NCBI RefSeq assembly: GCF_016086655.4
Contig: NC_052135.2
Location: 7,158,363 to 7,222,362 of the forward strand
Reading direction: 5' to 3'
From: Lepeophtheirus salmonis
Taxonomy: Eukaryota; Arthropoda; Copepoda; Siphonostomatoida; Caligidae
DNA: 64,000 bases
Shown here one piece after another: positions 20,507 to 33,009 of the stretch. The notes beneath the pieces were generated by a model. It was not told the DNA's origin. It made no database searches and saw only the letters and a list, made by a program, of their open reading frames with translations. The first letter of the stretch is position 1, and the number at the start of each line of letters is the position of its first letter. A program made the position numbers and the translations under genes.

Positions 20507-23500
20507 CCTGAAATAAATGCTGTCCTTTAATGCAATGATACCATTTTTATAAAAACTATGGTTTCAGCTAAATAACCAAATACTTTCAAAATAGAAATTT
20601 ATCACAGATGATTTAATAAATCAGTCACTGAAGGAATATTCTTTAAACTAAGGATTTTTTTTTCTTTTGGGCACCCGTAGTATGATGATAGTTGTCTTCT
20701 ACATATACATATTTTCCTTGAGTGCATCGCGCTCCCCCCAAGAAGAAAACCGGGCAGAATTTTATTTGTACCTGAATGGGTTATTTAAAGGTACTATGGA
20801 TGGTACAAGGTATGGATAAATGGAGAAGAGGCAAAGGTAATTAGCAAGAAGATAGATAGACACACACTCAGATCGTTACACTCATATTACGGACATATTA
20901 GAGTTGATAACATTGCTTGAAAGGTAAAAGTTTGAGAGACTGAAGGAACTATAGCACATAAGTATATGTAGCCTAAAATTTATAGGGATTTTCAGTCCCT
21001 ACCTGATATATTTAGGCCTTCAAAGTAGGAACAATAAATTTCCAATAAGGAGCATTTAATGGAAATAAAACTGTTTTTTACAAAATAATGTGGTATTTCA
21101 AGAGAAACATACATATAGAGAGAATGACTTACTTGACGCATCAAGCAACTTAAATATATTCGATTTCTAGCAAGCTTATACGGTTTTAATGAAACATTTT
21201 CGTGGAATAACCCCCTATTAGCTCTACACCTCTCCTTAAGAGGGGTGTTTAGTGTTATGTCAGTCTTTATTTAGTACTGAACCCTACAATCTCGTCTAGC
21301 CCAGTCTCGGTCCGTTCCAAATCAGTCCTAAATACTTATAACACTCGGACCTTGGTTACTTTATTTCTTCTTTCAATATCAGTTCTAATATTGACAGTCC
21401 ATAGTACTGACAGTCATAAGGACTAATGACACAGGTCTTAAAACCGGACTTGGCTGGACTGAATAAATAATGACTCACACAACACTATTGGTGATCAGGG
21501 GCGTTGCCAGCTTTCACCATTTGGAGGGGTGGGACTTAGAGCCAAAATTTATTTACACTCTTATATTATTATTAAGGTTGATAATTTTGGTAAGAATACA
21601 AAAGCGTGCGAGGAGAAGGGAAGAAATAATTATGGCATCATTGATTAAATAGCACACATCTTCTTCTATCAAGAACGTTATCATTCCCGCCTTTATTATT
21701 CAATCTTTTTTGATGCCCTTAATAAGGAGTTATATCGCCGGATATTACTAAATAATTATTTTTTGCACTATATCTATACGATGGATTTAATTCTAACATT
21801 TTTATATAAGTATATTTATTGTCTAATTTTATGATTTTGATATTAATAATTATTTAGATCTCATCAATATCTATCCTGTGCACATTGTATTACCATATTA
21901 GGAAAACAGGGTGATGATCTTTTTGATTTAACTCCACGTTTGGCTTGTGTTTAGCAACTAAAAGTTATGACATATTTAACTGAATTTATGTCAGAACAAG
22001 AAAATATTATTTGGATCAATCTATTATTTCAATATTCTGTATTTATAATTGATTGTTATTATTAGTTATTTGATTACAATTGTTTAATCTTGTATATTTG
22101 ACATAAATGTATGATGGTTTATTTTTTAGTATGTAGATTATATTTAATTTAAGCCTTCTTTTTAAATTTGGAGCTTCAAATATATTTCGAAATACTCTAC
22201 TTTGTCGTTTCATTAGCTATTATTCTGAGAATATGGTTCATACTGAATTACAATTTCATGGAGTGTTACGCTTTCAAATCTACTGTAACGGATAAAAAAT
22301 GTATAAGTCAATTATACGTAGTATATCTTCATTAAACATTTTGGTAATAAATACTTTCGTTATACCCTCAAAAATCATAATAAAGTAGGCAGTTGATAGT
22401 CACCTCAGTATTTTAAACAATGATACCATAAGTCTTTTCCCCCTCCCTTCTCCTTGCACACGTTTTTCTCTACAGAATTATCAACTTTGATTATTACTAG
22501 GGCTGGGCATCGAGCAAGTGTGTGTAAAAAGCGGGAGCGAGACACATGGTACTATTGATTAAAATTTACGGTTATGGAGGATAGAATATCACTTGATGCT
22601 GGATAAAAATGAAAATCTTCTATATTTAATATTACACTAGAAGAGTGAATATAAAAAGTAGTTGAAATTTTCAATTTCAGGAATACCTGACTTACTTCGT
22701 GAGAATCATGAAAAAACTTCCAAATTTCTATATTCTAGATTTATTATAAATAATAATAAAAGTCACTAGTATGATATGTCATACAACGAGTAGTCAAAAA
22801 CTTATGATTCCTCTCCAATTTTTTAATGAATTCTGATATCGGGGGCTGGCTAAACAACGCACCATCCCTAGAACACCTTGAGGACGGACTGCAGTAGGTT
22901 ACCTAATCCGGTAAACTATTGCTAGGGCACCGAAAGTTAAAGTTATTTTTACATGTGCCCGTACTGATTGTATGTTGTATATTAAGTGTAGCAATAAATG
23001 TTTTGTTTTTTTAAGTTAATTACTTGTGAATTTATAAATTAAAGTATTATAAATGTATATTTTTTTATTAAGTTAATTACTATTGTATGTTGTAATTTAA
23101 ATAAATTAAAGTATTATGATGTATATTTGTGATATTAAGTTAAAGAAGTATGAGTAAAATAAAAATATGCTTAAAAAACGATTAATTATAACGAAAAATA
23201 TTAATTGTAAATTTTAATTGTAGCTATACACAGAAAGTGAAACAAATTAATAATAACAAACGACACTAAATATTACAAATGGATTTAACAAATTACCTAT
23301 TAGGGAAGTATATATTTAATTAATTTTGGAATATTTAAATACATCAATAATAACTTAACCAAGTCTTTACACGAAGAAACTGATGTTAGACAACCTATTT
23401 GCACTCCATTTGAAGCTAAGACCCCCTTTGACACCATTCATGCTGTTGTTCTTGACCATATTACTGTTTTTAGGAATAAATTACATTTATTCCTAAAAAG

Positions 23501-24219
23501 TTATTTGAAAAATACTCCTGTTACGAATCTAATATTTCAATATTCCATTTTATAATTAGCTTGCTCCTGAAACTTTTTACTGATAAACAGAATCTTTTTT
23601 TTTTTTGTATAAATGGCTCTCAATATGCTAAAAATCCTCTTTATGTCACGATTTACAATAGGTGTATTTCCGTAAATTGTTTCCTCAGAATTTGCTAGGA
23701 CTCGCAAATCCTTTTACGCTGGGTTTTCATATAAAAATGTATTTAATTTTGTTTTGAATGGCTCTAGCTTGATATCAACGCGTAAATGTTCGACAATAGT
23801 TAGGCTAACAAGTAAAGGGAGTCTCCTTCTAACACGGTATTGGCCTTGCTAACTGTTTGAAATTATGATTAATTATTGACAATTCTTCATCAATAAACTC
23901 CTCATTTATAATCTCCTTAGCTTTAACGACCGTTGGTGTATTTTCATTAAGGTTGTTTAAATATTCCCTGATTACTTCGAAGTTATTGAAATAGTCAATC
24001 CAGGCGTAGGGATGATTTTTTTTTTGGTATTTGACTAATTTTATTGTACAAATTCAAAGCTACTCGGCGAACAACAGATTCTTGGAGGAGATGTTGGCAC
24101 AATAATAACTCGAGGAAAAATGAATAAATAAGAAAGTTTCCCTTTTCTAATCTCAAAATATTAATTTATTTCACCAAACAGCCCAGCTTTAATTAACACT
24201 TATATCAATAGATTTATTT
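20507..24219. other. Upstream region of the laminin gene, no confident gene
   Basis: A+T-rich. An acceptor-like TTTATTTCAG lies next to the laminin ATG, so 5'UTR exons and the promoter are probably in this stretch, but I cannot place them. At 21.2-21.5 kb there are short repeats of AGTCC/GGACT type. Between 23.28 and 24.0 kb minus-strand fragments such as DYFNNFEVIREYLNNLNENT suggest an old decayed coding or transposon sequence that I cannot identify. Confidence 0.5.
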
Positions 24220-24224
24220 TATAT

Positions 24225-24420
24225 ATATACCACCAGAGGAGGCCGTATTGCAGGGCTGAAAGGAGGGAATATAAATAAAGAATGAGGGTTGAAAAAAAGA
24301 GAAACAGAGACTAGAATGAGACAAAAGGTGAAGAGAAGTGAAAACAGGATCTTAATGACCTTGGAGACCAAAAAAAGATTAAATTTAAGACTGATCTGTT
24401 CGACCATTTTGAATATGTGA
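24225..24420 (-). repeat. Pyrimidine-rich dispersed repeat, copy 1
   Basis: Read on the minus strand, ATCAGTCTTAAATTTAATC leads through AAGGTCATTAAGATCCTG into a long C/T-rich tract ending near CATTCTTTATTTATATTCC. The same order of blocks is found on the plus strand at 57.12-57.47 and 58.21-58.50 kb. The tract creates a hydrophobic-looking ORF that is an artefact of C/T richness. Confidence 0.6.
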
Positions 24421-24459
24421 TAACACCAATAATATAAATGATTTTTTTTTTAAGGGGGG

Positions 24460-26500
24460 GGGGGCAGCTAAGCCCTTGAGTAAACCCAATTCAAAGGTAG
24501 GACAATTTTCTGAATTGATTTGGAGCTTTGTGTTAATTTTGTTATATTCATTAATTTTCTTTTTCAATTCTAGTAATTGTTTATATTCTGATCAAAATAT
24601 TATTAAATTATTTATGGTTAATATAAGGGCTAAGAATTCAGGGATATTTAAATTCAAAGTGTAGCTAGCGGGAATGCGGGGTAACACTGGTAGGACAACA
24701 ACAAAAAGGGTGGGAAAATAATGGCACAAAGTCTCGAATAAAATTTTTTGTACATCCTGTTAAATGAAATACTAATTGGTGCAGTTGAATTCGAGTTAAA
24801 ATTCTCGAGTTTTATTATTGAAGTAGAGGTAAGTTTGAGTAAGGTGATGATAATCATATTTTACTTTGAGTTACTTTGAAAATGGAGGTCGTGTTGGCTA
24901 TCAAGAAATAACATGAATAAGAGATGTTTGGTTGCTTATTAATTGGATATATGAATATTTCATTTAAAATCACTGATTCACGTTTGGTTAAAATAGGGAA
25001 GTTATTTCAAAAGATGGATGCATCAGTTTTGATAGTTACTGAATAATCTACAATTGAATACTTTATTAAACGAGATTAACATGAAGGGTAATGAGCATAT
25101 CTGTTATATTATAATTGATCCTATTTCTCTGCTTAGACACTATTTCCCCAGCAGACAAGAAGACCCTCTTACTAGGAGCTGAAGTTGTGGGTTTTGATAA
25201 ATATCTAATGGCTAACTTAAAACGGTTAGAAAAAACTTCCTTACCTTTAGTGTTCTACACCTTTAGCGAGTCATTTGATCAATCAATACAGGGCAATTCT
25301 AAATATTGATTCTTAAAAATAAAACATAAAGTTTATAATATTCCGTGCCCCTTGGCCAACGCATTTAAAAATGCCAGTTATAAACTGCAAGAGTATGACG
25401 GCCCTTATAAATAGTTATAACTTGTATAATTGTTATAATTCGTAGATGATGGGGTCATTCCTATCCTTTGTATGAATAATTACATAAAAATATATTTAAT
25501 TTTGGAGGTATCAGTATCCTGTATTGTGAATAGTTAGTTATATGTACATTTGTATTTTGCAGGAATAATTAAACATTATCGAATAATATCAAAGATATAT
25601 AAATAAACACTTGATTACTCGAAAGTCATATGTATATTTCGATTTTCCGTAGTTAGAGTTATAACTATATGAAATTTTTCAAAAGATATTTTTGACAAAT
25701 TTGAGTAATTTACAAAAAAATAAAAAAATCGTCCGTACTTATATCGAGTATTTTTCGAGTTGTAGTAATACTCGAATCCAACTCTGCTAATTTATGATCA
25801 AAGTTTATATTTAATTTTCTATATAATGATGTAGTATACATATGTTTATTAATTAATTAGATTATTTAAAATATATTTTTTTGATTACTCTTGTTTCATT
25901 TATACCGATAAACTCAATTATTTTCTATTTTAATTTAAGAATAATAACTACTGCTCAACTACTTCTATCGATGGTACAAATTGACCACAAAAAATTGCCA
26001 ACATTAAAATGGATATTACAGATAAAATACCATTAGATATTTAATTAAAATTACGCCCAAAATCGCATATTTTGTGTATATATGGGCTCTGCAAAAAATT
26101 ACTTAAATCTCAATCTGTCACTTTTACTGACTGAGAAATATTCCGAAAATGGGGAAATTCACCAACTAACCCAACTCCTTCCCTCACTTTAGAAAAACAG
26201 AAAGCTTGATTAATAAAAAGTGATGGTTATTTCGGAAGGGCGAGGAGAAAGACGGAGTGACACTTTACATTTTGTACTATTGATTTATGGACAATTTTAA
26301 CATCAGCTGCCTGTTATATGATTTTCACTGGATAAAATGTATTACTTTTTTAGAAAGGAAAACCTTGAACATTTATAATAGCATTAATATTGGGAAAATA
26401 TTGTAAATCGATATTTAAATATATGCAGATATTCAGAACAAAATCTGGTGCTTCAGATTTCCAGTTTTTTTTGAATAAATTTTGCAATTTTTTTTTTTTT
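24460..26500. other. Intergenic stretch with one unassigned ORF
   Basis: A poly-G run lies near 24,455-24,464. Apart from the candidate exon at 25,115-25,309 I see only A+T-rich DNA without recognisable coding sequence, terminal repeats or RNA genes. Confidence 0.5.
25137..25309 (+). CDS. Unassigned possible coding exon
   Basis: After an acceptor-like TTTCTCTGCTTAG the plus strand is open for 57 codons (ISPADKKTLLLGAEVVGFDK, then LANLKRL-like MANLKRLEKTSLPLVF) to a TGA. Base composition is richer in G+C than its surroundings and the peptide looks ordered rather than random. I do not recognise the family. It could be a terminal exon, a fragment of a mobile element, or chance. Confidence 0.25.
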
Positions 26501-27000
26501 TTTTTTGTAAATATACATAAAAACGTTTTACTTAGTAGACAAAACCCCGCCCTTGAGTCAACAAGTGAAGATTTCCAGCCTATTACATTTTCAAAGGCAG
26601 AAAACGGGGCCACTGTTTGGATGATTTTGGTGAATAACAATCTAGATACTAGCAATGCTGGGGTGTCAAAGATCTGGCAGCAAGACTCTACTCCCTTCCA
26701 TACCTCCAACACGACTCAGGATTGGCTCCAGGAAATTTCTACGACTGATTATTTAATAAAATTTGTCTCGTAGCTTCTCCAACCTTAATCCGATAGATTA
26801 TTTTGTTTAAAAATACCTTGAGTCAAAGATCAACAGAGGTTCTCATACCACCAAGAAGCTTATAATCGACTCCATCGTCTTAGAATGAAGGAATTGAGAT
26901 GAATTCCTAGTTTCCAGGGCCTGCATGCGGTTCAACATCTGAATTGAGGCGTTATTGAGGCTAACGTAGACTATATTGAGTGAAATATATTCTCAATGAT
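26500..27000 (+). mobile_element. Mariner/maT-like transposase relic
   Basis: Plus-strand remnants KIWQQDSTPFHTSNTTQDWL and, after stops, a tail ending VIEANVDYIE resemble the WQQD.APFH catalytic segment and the C-terminus of the copy at 49.0-50.0 kb. Several stops and shifts are present, and a T20 tract follows at about 27,013. Boundaries are approximate. Confidence 0.7.
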
Positions 27001-27431
27001 TGTATTTGGTGTTTTTTTTTTTTTTTTTTTTTGAATAAGTCTTAAAAAATGACTATATAAATGATCAAAAGCGCCGAATTGTACTGTTATACCCTGTATT
27101 GAAAAAAAATACACCCAAAGTAGGCGGGAATTTATCATTTTGAGCGAGTTGTTAGCCCAAGAATTTTGTTTAAAGAATGATTAAAAAGAAAGACATCACC
27201 AACAGTTTTTCCTATCCTAAATTCAAAACTACTTTTTTTTCCATATGTTTCACATTTCTATTTCGGGCTGAGTCCTTCGATTTTGTAAAAAAACAAACTT
27301 GTACTTTTTTCTAATAATTTAATTTTTAAATAAATAGAATAATTAATTGTACATGCAACAAAGTTAATGGATACTCAACAGAATGAATTAAAAAGAAAAA
27401 TTATTAAAAAAATCCTTGACTTGGCTCAAGT

Positions 27432-27614
27432 CTAATGCATCATGGAGTAACAAAATGATGTAGATCCACTTGCAAGGTTTTTTAATTGTGAACTACGACG
27501 GCGAGTCATGCGTTGATATTTCATATTTGGAGGTGCCTCAGAGATGGAGGGACTTCTTGAGTTCGGAGCACTAGCATTTCGAATTGGAACGGCCGATAAT
27601 TGATCATCAGTATT
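27432..27614 (-). CDS. Orphan terminal coding exon of an unidentified gene
   Basis: Directly after an acceptor (GGTATTTTGTAG) the minus strand is open for 60 codons to a TAG: NTDDQLSAVPIRNASAPNSR, then SISEAPPNMKYQRMTRRRSS and LKNLASGSTSFC. The reading is clearly richer in G+C than the surrounding DNA. The peptide is polar and looks disordered, and RRRSS would suit a basophilic kinase site. It has no ATG near its start, so it should be the last exon of a larger gene whose upstream exons I could not find. The kelch gene upstream already ends with its own stop, but alternative splicing to this exon cannot be excluded. Confidence 0.45.
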   Translation of the reverse strand, partial: NTDDQLSAVPIRNASAPNSRSPSISEAPPNMKYQRMTRRRSSQLKNLASGSTSFCYSMMH

Positions 27615-28294
27615 CTACAAAATACCAATTGAATAAATAAACTAGTTTATAATTTGAGATCCTTAGCATGTATATTATGTATGTACTTACAATTGGCTTG
27701 CCAGTCATTTTTAAGTATTGGTTTATAGGTAGTAAATATTTTATATTCTTTATTTATATTTTTTCCCGCTTTACTCTGGAAGAACTGATTGAGAAGGATA
27801 GGATCCTTCGTATTTATACTTTAGTTTTGCTTATCTTATTTGACGAATTTAAACAAACTAAATGGCGTTGTTTTTCTCTTATCATCAAAACATGTGTCGC
27901 ATTGTAATCAGATCCATCTTTTCAAACTACATACTTTGTCTTTGGACTTGTTGCAAAATTATAAGTACATATATCATACGCTTGAGGCATAATGCATAAT
28001 AATAACAAAATTAAATGTTCATATTTCAGGTTTAAAAATAGCTCACTTAGGTACAACATACAAATTCACATTGTACTTGTAGTCAGCTGTCAAATTTACT
28101 GCTCCCCCTTCCCTATATAATTATTCTGAATGGTGGAGTTAAAATTAGCTCTTGTTAACCTGTGAACCATTCCCAACCATTATTATTAAATAATAGGTAA
28201 ATATTTGGAGTAACTACTTTCATCTGATTGTTGTTATTTTTACGTATTTCATTTTGGAAGAACAGTTGCAAGATACAGTCAATGATGTAGGCTA
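27615..28294. other. Intergenic, nothing recognised
   Basis: A+T-rich DNA between the orphan exon and a mariner-type insertion. A plus-strand ORF near 27.7-27.9 kb is rich in F, I, L and Y, as expected for random A+T-rich sequence, and I do not call it. Confidence 0.6.
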
Positions 28295-29157
28295 CCGGGG
28301 GGTCTATTGAAATTGGAGCACTTACTTATTCTTTAATAAATTAAGGTTGAGTGATTAATATATTAAAACATAAACAATTAGTTACAAACAAAAAAATCTG
28401 AACTCTTTAGCTCACGTTGAGAAAATGACACTTGAACCTGATTGACGAATTGCCATTCGCGCACTCCAAGCAGTTGGGCGTCTCCAGGACCACCTTTTTA
28501 CGCCATAAGCAAATTCAACACGTTGTAGAGGAAGAAGGGCTCCTTCAAAAAGGCCAAAGTGGATCCGGAGGAGTTAAAGAATACAGCCCTGGCCAATCCC
28601 CTCAAGTCCATGAGGGCTAATTCAAGAGATCTTGGGGTTTCTTACCAGACTGAGAGCATTAAAAGAAGTGGGTGGACAGAGTCTTGTTAGGTGGGAGAGA
28701 CCACTTTTGACACCAGCAATGAAATAAGCCCGCCTCCTCCATTGCAAGGCACTTTATCAGGAGTTTTGAATGAGTTTTTTGAGTTCCTTTACGCTCTTTT
28801 TTTTTTAATATCACTTTTGGCCCCCTAAAGCTCTGATGCCACCTCAACTAAACATTTGGGTGCATGTCGAGGAGAAGTTCTGCAGTGTCTGTCATTCAAA
28901 TATCGAGAGCTCCTCAAAGCCACGGTCAGCCAGCACTGGGACGCCATGACAGAGTACTACATCTGCAGCAGGAGTCAGGCCTTCCACCTCCTTCTCGAAT
29001 CCATCATTGCCACTAAGTGTGCCTACATTAATGACAAGAGAGCTCATACACAAATCTATTTATAGTATTCATTTTGTTGAAATTATATTTTTAGAAATAA
29101 ATTATATTTTGGTGAAGTTTAAAATTCAAAATGTTCAGATTTTAATGGGCCATTCGG
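28295..29157 (+). mobile_element. Mariner-type element copy 1 (family C), non-functional
   Basis: Flanked by TA at 28,293-28,294 and 29,158-29,159. The ends CCGGGGGGTCTATTGAAATT and, inverted, CCGAATGGCCCATTAAAATC are degenerate terminal repeats. Remnants of transposase are visible: a helix-turn-helix region (HSKQLGVSRTTFL) and a tail TVSQHWDAMTEYYICSRSQA, with broken frames between. The same family, including the tail, appears at 45,815-46,667, and the autonomous relative is probably like the 51.2-kb copy. Confidence 0.85.
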
Positions 29158-29389
29158 TACTGAATGATTTATTTTATATAATTATCAAAGTTTGAATTCA
29201 AATTATATAATAATTGATCAATCCTATGGCAGGTACAGAGATATTCAAAGTCTCTTCATTTATGGGCTGTAAGACTCGTCATTGATGTAGTCTTTCAGGA
29301 ACACCCTTTCAAACCAAGTCGACAAACCAAGTCCATCTTCCAATGAAGAAAATAATTACATATGAGTACCATTGCTTTAATGTATGGAC

Positions 29390-31643
29390 TTATTTAGGGA
29401 GACATTGGTTAAACCAATTTGATGGGACAATTGCTGATGCTCCATTAATTCGCTCTGTTGAGAGTTTATTCCTGAGGGACATCTTCCATTCTTTTTTCTT
29501 AAAGTCATAGTACTCAACGGATTGAGATGATCCCTCTCCACCGGCTACTACAATCCACTTTCTTTCGATTATGCCAATTCCAGGATATCTCATTCTAGCT
29601 TCAATCATATTTCCCAAACTAGATACAAGAGTTTGCTGTCCTTTGTTCCAAAAGATAGCCTGAATTGAAAAAAAAAAAATGTATCGTTAAATCATTTGTG
29701 TATCTATGGAGCACTTATACCTCCACAGAATTGATGGGCTGTTGATATGAATCCATTCCTCCTGCAATCAGAATTACATACTTCCTATTAAATTTTGTTG
29801 GAAAGCAGGCATGAGTGGCTCGTGGAGTTCGAATTTCTTTGACTTTCTCCCACGATTTTGTGCTTTCAAATTTGACTACATCCTTCAGCACTACAGATCT
29901 CTTTTCACTTGAAATAGTCCAACCCCCAATGATATATATATTTTTTTTAATTGTCACGGCACAGTGTCCCCACAAGGGATAGGGTAAATTTTCTTCTCTA
30001 CTCCAAACCTCTGTTCTCAGATCCATTACCTATCCAAAGAAAAATATGTATAGGAAATAACTAATAAAACAATACAAATTGTTACTTGAGTATCCACCAT
30101 CTCTTTCCCATGAGAAAACCCTCCTATAACATATAACTTTTCATGAAGTATCGTTATTGCTCCATACGAGAATCTACTTGGCATATAGCCTGAGATTCGC
30201 GACCATTTATTTCCATTAAATCCTCTTTTATATTTCCAACATTCATTGGAATCCACACGACTCGAGTCTACACCTCCACATAGAATCAACGAATTTGAGG
30301 ATTTGTGGAAAATAATGGAGTAGCCTACCCTTTTGAAAGGAAGGTGAGCCATATATTCAATAGGGAAAATACAATTCCCGTTTGATTTTGTAATTATATC
30401 AAAAGTATTGGGTTCCCGATTCCCACCAAACATCATAAGCAAATCAAATGAGTGTTGTGTAGCATATTCATTATATTTCTTTGATATTGTAATGTTCTGT
30501 AGACTAAAGGAAGGAGAGGAGGATCTAGAAGTCATTAATATCAGAACAATAGCGATTATAATCAAGAGAAGTAACACAACTCCAGTAATAATTAGTGCTC
30601 TAACATTGTAATTTGATGTCTTTGTTGAAGCCTCAACTTCATTAGTATCATCATCTATTTGTGGAGGATTGTGTACTACTGGATTAGGATCTGTAAAATA
30701 TAAAAAATAAATTGGTCATATTTTCACAAATATTAAATCCATATCTGTAACCTACCGGGTGCTGGATATTTTTTTCTACTTCGTTTCTTCCTTGTGTCTT
30801 TGGGAGGAGAATGAATTTGTGCTGTGGTTATGATTCCACTTGATTCTGTATCTACAGATTTGATGGCATCGAATTCATCAGTTCCAAGAGCATCGTTGTT
30901 CAATCGGTCCATAGATTCCTGGACCCTACTGGACATTGATTCATTCATGTCTAAATTTTGAATGGAAGGAGTTCTTCTTCCAATATCATCATGACACTTC
31001 TTCACCATTACATCTTTTAGCTCATCAATAACGAGTTTGGGTAATGGTTCATGGATTTTCTCTTCGGTTTGAGTGTTTCCATCGACTGGATCTTCGTATG
31101 ATGTGGTTTTCCCCTCTTGAATATAATCTCCAATAATTTCTTCTCTCTCGTAGTTATTACTACTTTCCTTCACTGAAATGGCTCCTTTATCAACTAATGA
31201 TTGATTACCATTTTTTTCCAATGGATTGGCTGCTATAATTTCACTAGATTGGTTACCATATTTCTCCTTTAAAGTGGCTCCTATATCATCAAAAGGTTGT
31301 TTACCATTTTCCTCCACTGAAGTGACTCTTATATCATCCAGAGATTGGTTAGCATTTTTCTCCACTGAAGTAGTTCTTATATCATCAATAGTTTGGTTAC
31401 CATTTTCCTCCAACGGATTGGCTGGTAATACTTTATTCGCTAGATATTCCCCTTCGCTCAGTTCTGGGCTCTGATTAATATTGCTTTCAGATACTTTATG
31501 GGCTGTTAAAAGTAAACGATGACTACCTTTAACTGAGTTACGCTTTGAACTCGGACCGCTTGATATTGAGACTGCAGAGCCTCCAACGTTTGAATTCTTT
31601 TTTGTGTTATTTGAAAAATGGTTGCATATCCTTGATGTGTCAC
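29390..31643 (-). CDS. Type II membrane protein with extracellular six-bladed kelch propeller (5' end missing)
   Basis: Four exons (30,756-31,643; 30,086-30,690; 29,721-30,029; 29,390-29,659) join in phase (1, 0, 0) to at least 689 residues. The N-terminal part, about 300 residues, is acidic, polar and probably disordered, with five 16-residue repeats and a basic KKRSRKK cluster. One transmembrane helix (ALIITGVVLLLLIIIAIVLI) follows, then about 370 residues with six kelch-type GG pairs (MMFGG, LCGG, VIGG, IIGG, IAGG, VAGG), one per blade. Basic residues before the helix favour an N-in, propeller-out topology. No ATG lies in the first exon's frame, so an upstream coding exon is missing. I do not recognise an orthologue; the propeller probably binds protein ligands. 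Confidence 0.8.
31171..31410 (-). repeat. Five tandem 48-bp (16-residue) repeats inside the kelch gene
   Basis: Units read EENGNQTIDDIRTTSV, EKNANQSLDDIRVTSV, EENGKQPFDDIGATLK, EKYGNQSSEIIAANPL and EKNGNQSLVDKGAISV. The register is exact at 16 residues and the divergence is moderate, so the array is coding and probably length-variable. Confidence 0.9.
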
Positions 31644-33009
31644 CTTAAGCAAATGACTAATGTTATTAAATCTTTGGATCAATTCGTTAATTAATTAATA
31701 ATAATATTGGTCATATAATAGGTATATAATTACTTTACATTGATTATAAAAGTATATATTGAGATTTGGCACATTCCCTTGTGACATCCTCACTTTTTTG
31801 TCTTTTCTAAATTGTATTTTTATTCATTTTCTTTTAATTATTAATATCTCACTTATTGCTTAATGTAAACTAAAACATTTTGATCCCCTTTTTTCTTGCT
31901 TCATCCACAATTAAATAAACAAATCATTTTAAACCCGTCCTGACGTACAAATTGCGAAATATTACATCTGTGTAATCATTTGAGACCAATAAATAATAAT
32001 TCAAAAATAATTCATATTTTAACAATAAATATATTGTTCATATCCAACTTTACTCATTAACTAGCATCCTTGTTTTTTCCCCCGGAATGGAAATATTTAA
32101 AGTACATACATTAGTTTGGTACTAAATTAATACAAAATCTGAAAAGACCCTCACCTGCTCTATATTACGATTAAATCGTGTCCCTCCCTCTCAATCCCCT
32201 GAAGTCTTTATATATATATATATAATACCTAATGAGAGCGTACTGCGTAGTACTGTCACCTATACATACCCTGGCAGACAGGCAACTGTCAGGGAGTATG
32301 TCTATTTAATTGTATTGTTAATCATCTTTTCAAGTCTCCTCCATGCTAGTGCGGTGTCAATCATTATATAAGCCAAAGAGTAATGTGCAGTCCAGTCTGG
32401 TGGCCTCCAGTCCCACATGTCAGTCCTAAAAGAAGAAATTGTTTTTTTTTCCTTTTTATAATGACTCCATGATATAACAGAATAAATTATTTAACAAAGT
32501 AAAAATAATATATTATATTATAATGAAATATGAATACTTTTTCAAGACATGTGCAATTCTTTAAGTACGTATATCATCACTCAATCCCCCCCAAACAAAA
32601 ACCCTCCCACTGCTCCCTGTCAATGCATGAGAATTGTGGCAAACAATATTTTGCTTCTATATTTTTAGTAAAAATATATCTTTTACTTTTATAGTAATTT
32701 TTGAACTATTCATTATTATAACTGAACATCATTCACATCTTATGAACACCACACCACACCAAGCAAAGGCCATTTTTAATATAAATATAAATATCTTGTA
32801 TTGAATATAATCACGTATTTATATACTTTGTATATAAGTATTTTTGTATATTTGTATTGAGATATATTTTATAAAGGATGTGCTAGCTCTCTCTGCCGCA
32901 AAAATGATCTTTTTTTCAAGCACAATTTTCTCTCCAACCAGTTATCAAATTTAAAACAATAAAACCAAAATCTGAAAGCTTGATGGATTCTGATTTAATT
33001 TATATAACA
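31644..33009. other. Upstream of the kelch gene, missing 5' exon(s) expected here or further out
   Basis: The first visible kelch exon begins at an acceptor (TTTGCTTAAG), so at least one more exon lies upstream. A (TA)n run at 32,209-32,224 followed by a purine-rich stretch and a GTGAGG donor-like site at about 32,150 could be a promoter and noncoding exon, but its reading frame has a stop, so I do not annotate it. Nothing else is recognised. Confidence 0.5.
32209..32224. repeat. (TA)n microsatellite
   Basis: Uninterrupted alternating TA run. It could double as a TATA-like element for the minus-strand kelch gene, but similar runs occur elsewhere in the window. Confidence 0.8.

Noticed and set aside
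23280..24010. Decayed coding traces on the minus strand
   Set aside because: Fragments look non-random but are too short and interrupted to assign to a family.
24219..24407. Hydrophobic 62-codon minus-strand ORF resembling a membrane peptide
   Set aside because: It is the translation of the C/T-rich tract of a dispersed repeat found three times.
32140..32224. TATA-like run followed by a GTGAGG donor-like site as first exon of the kelch gene
   Set aside because: Joining it to the next exon gives a frame with a stop and no ATG; (TA)n runs are common in this window.
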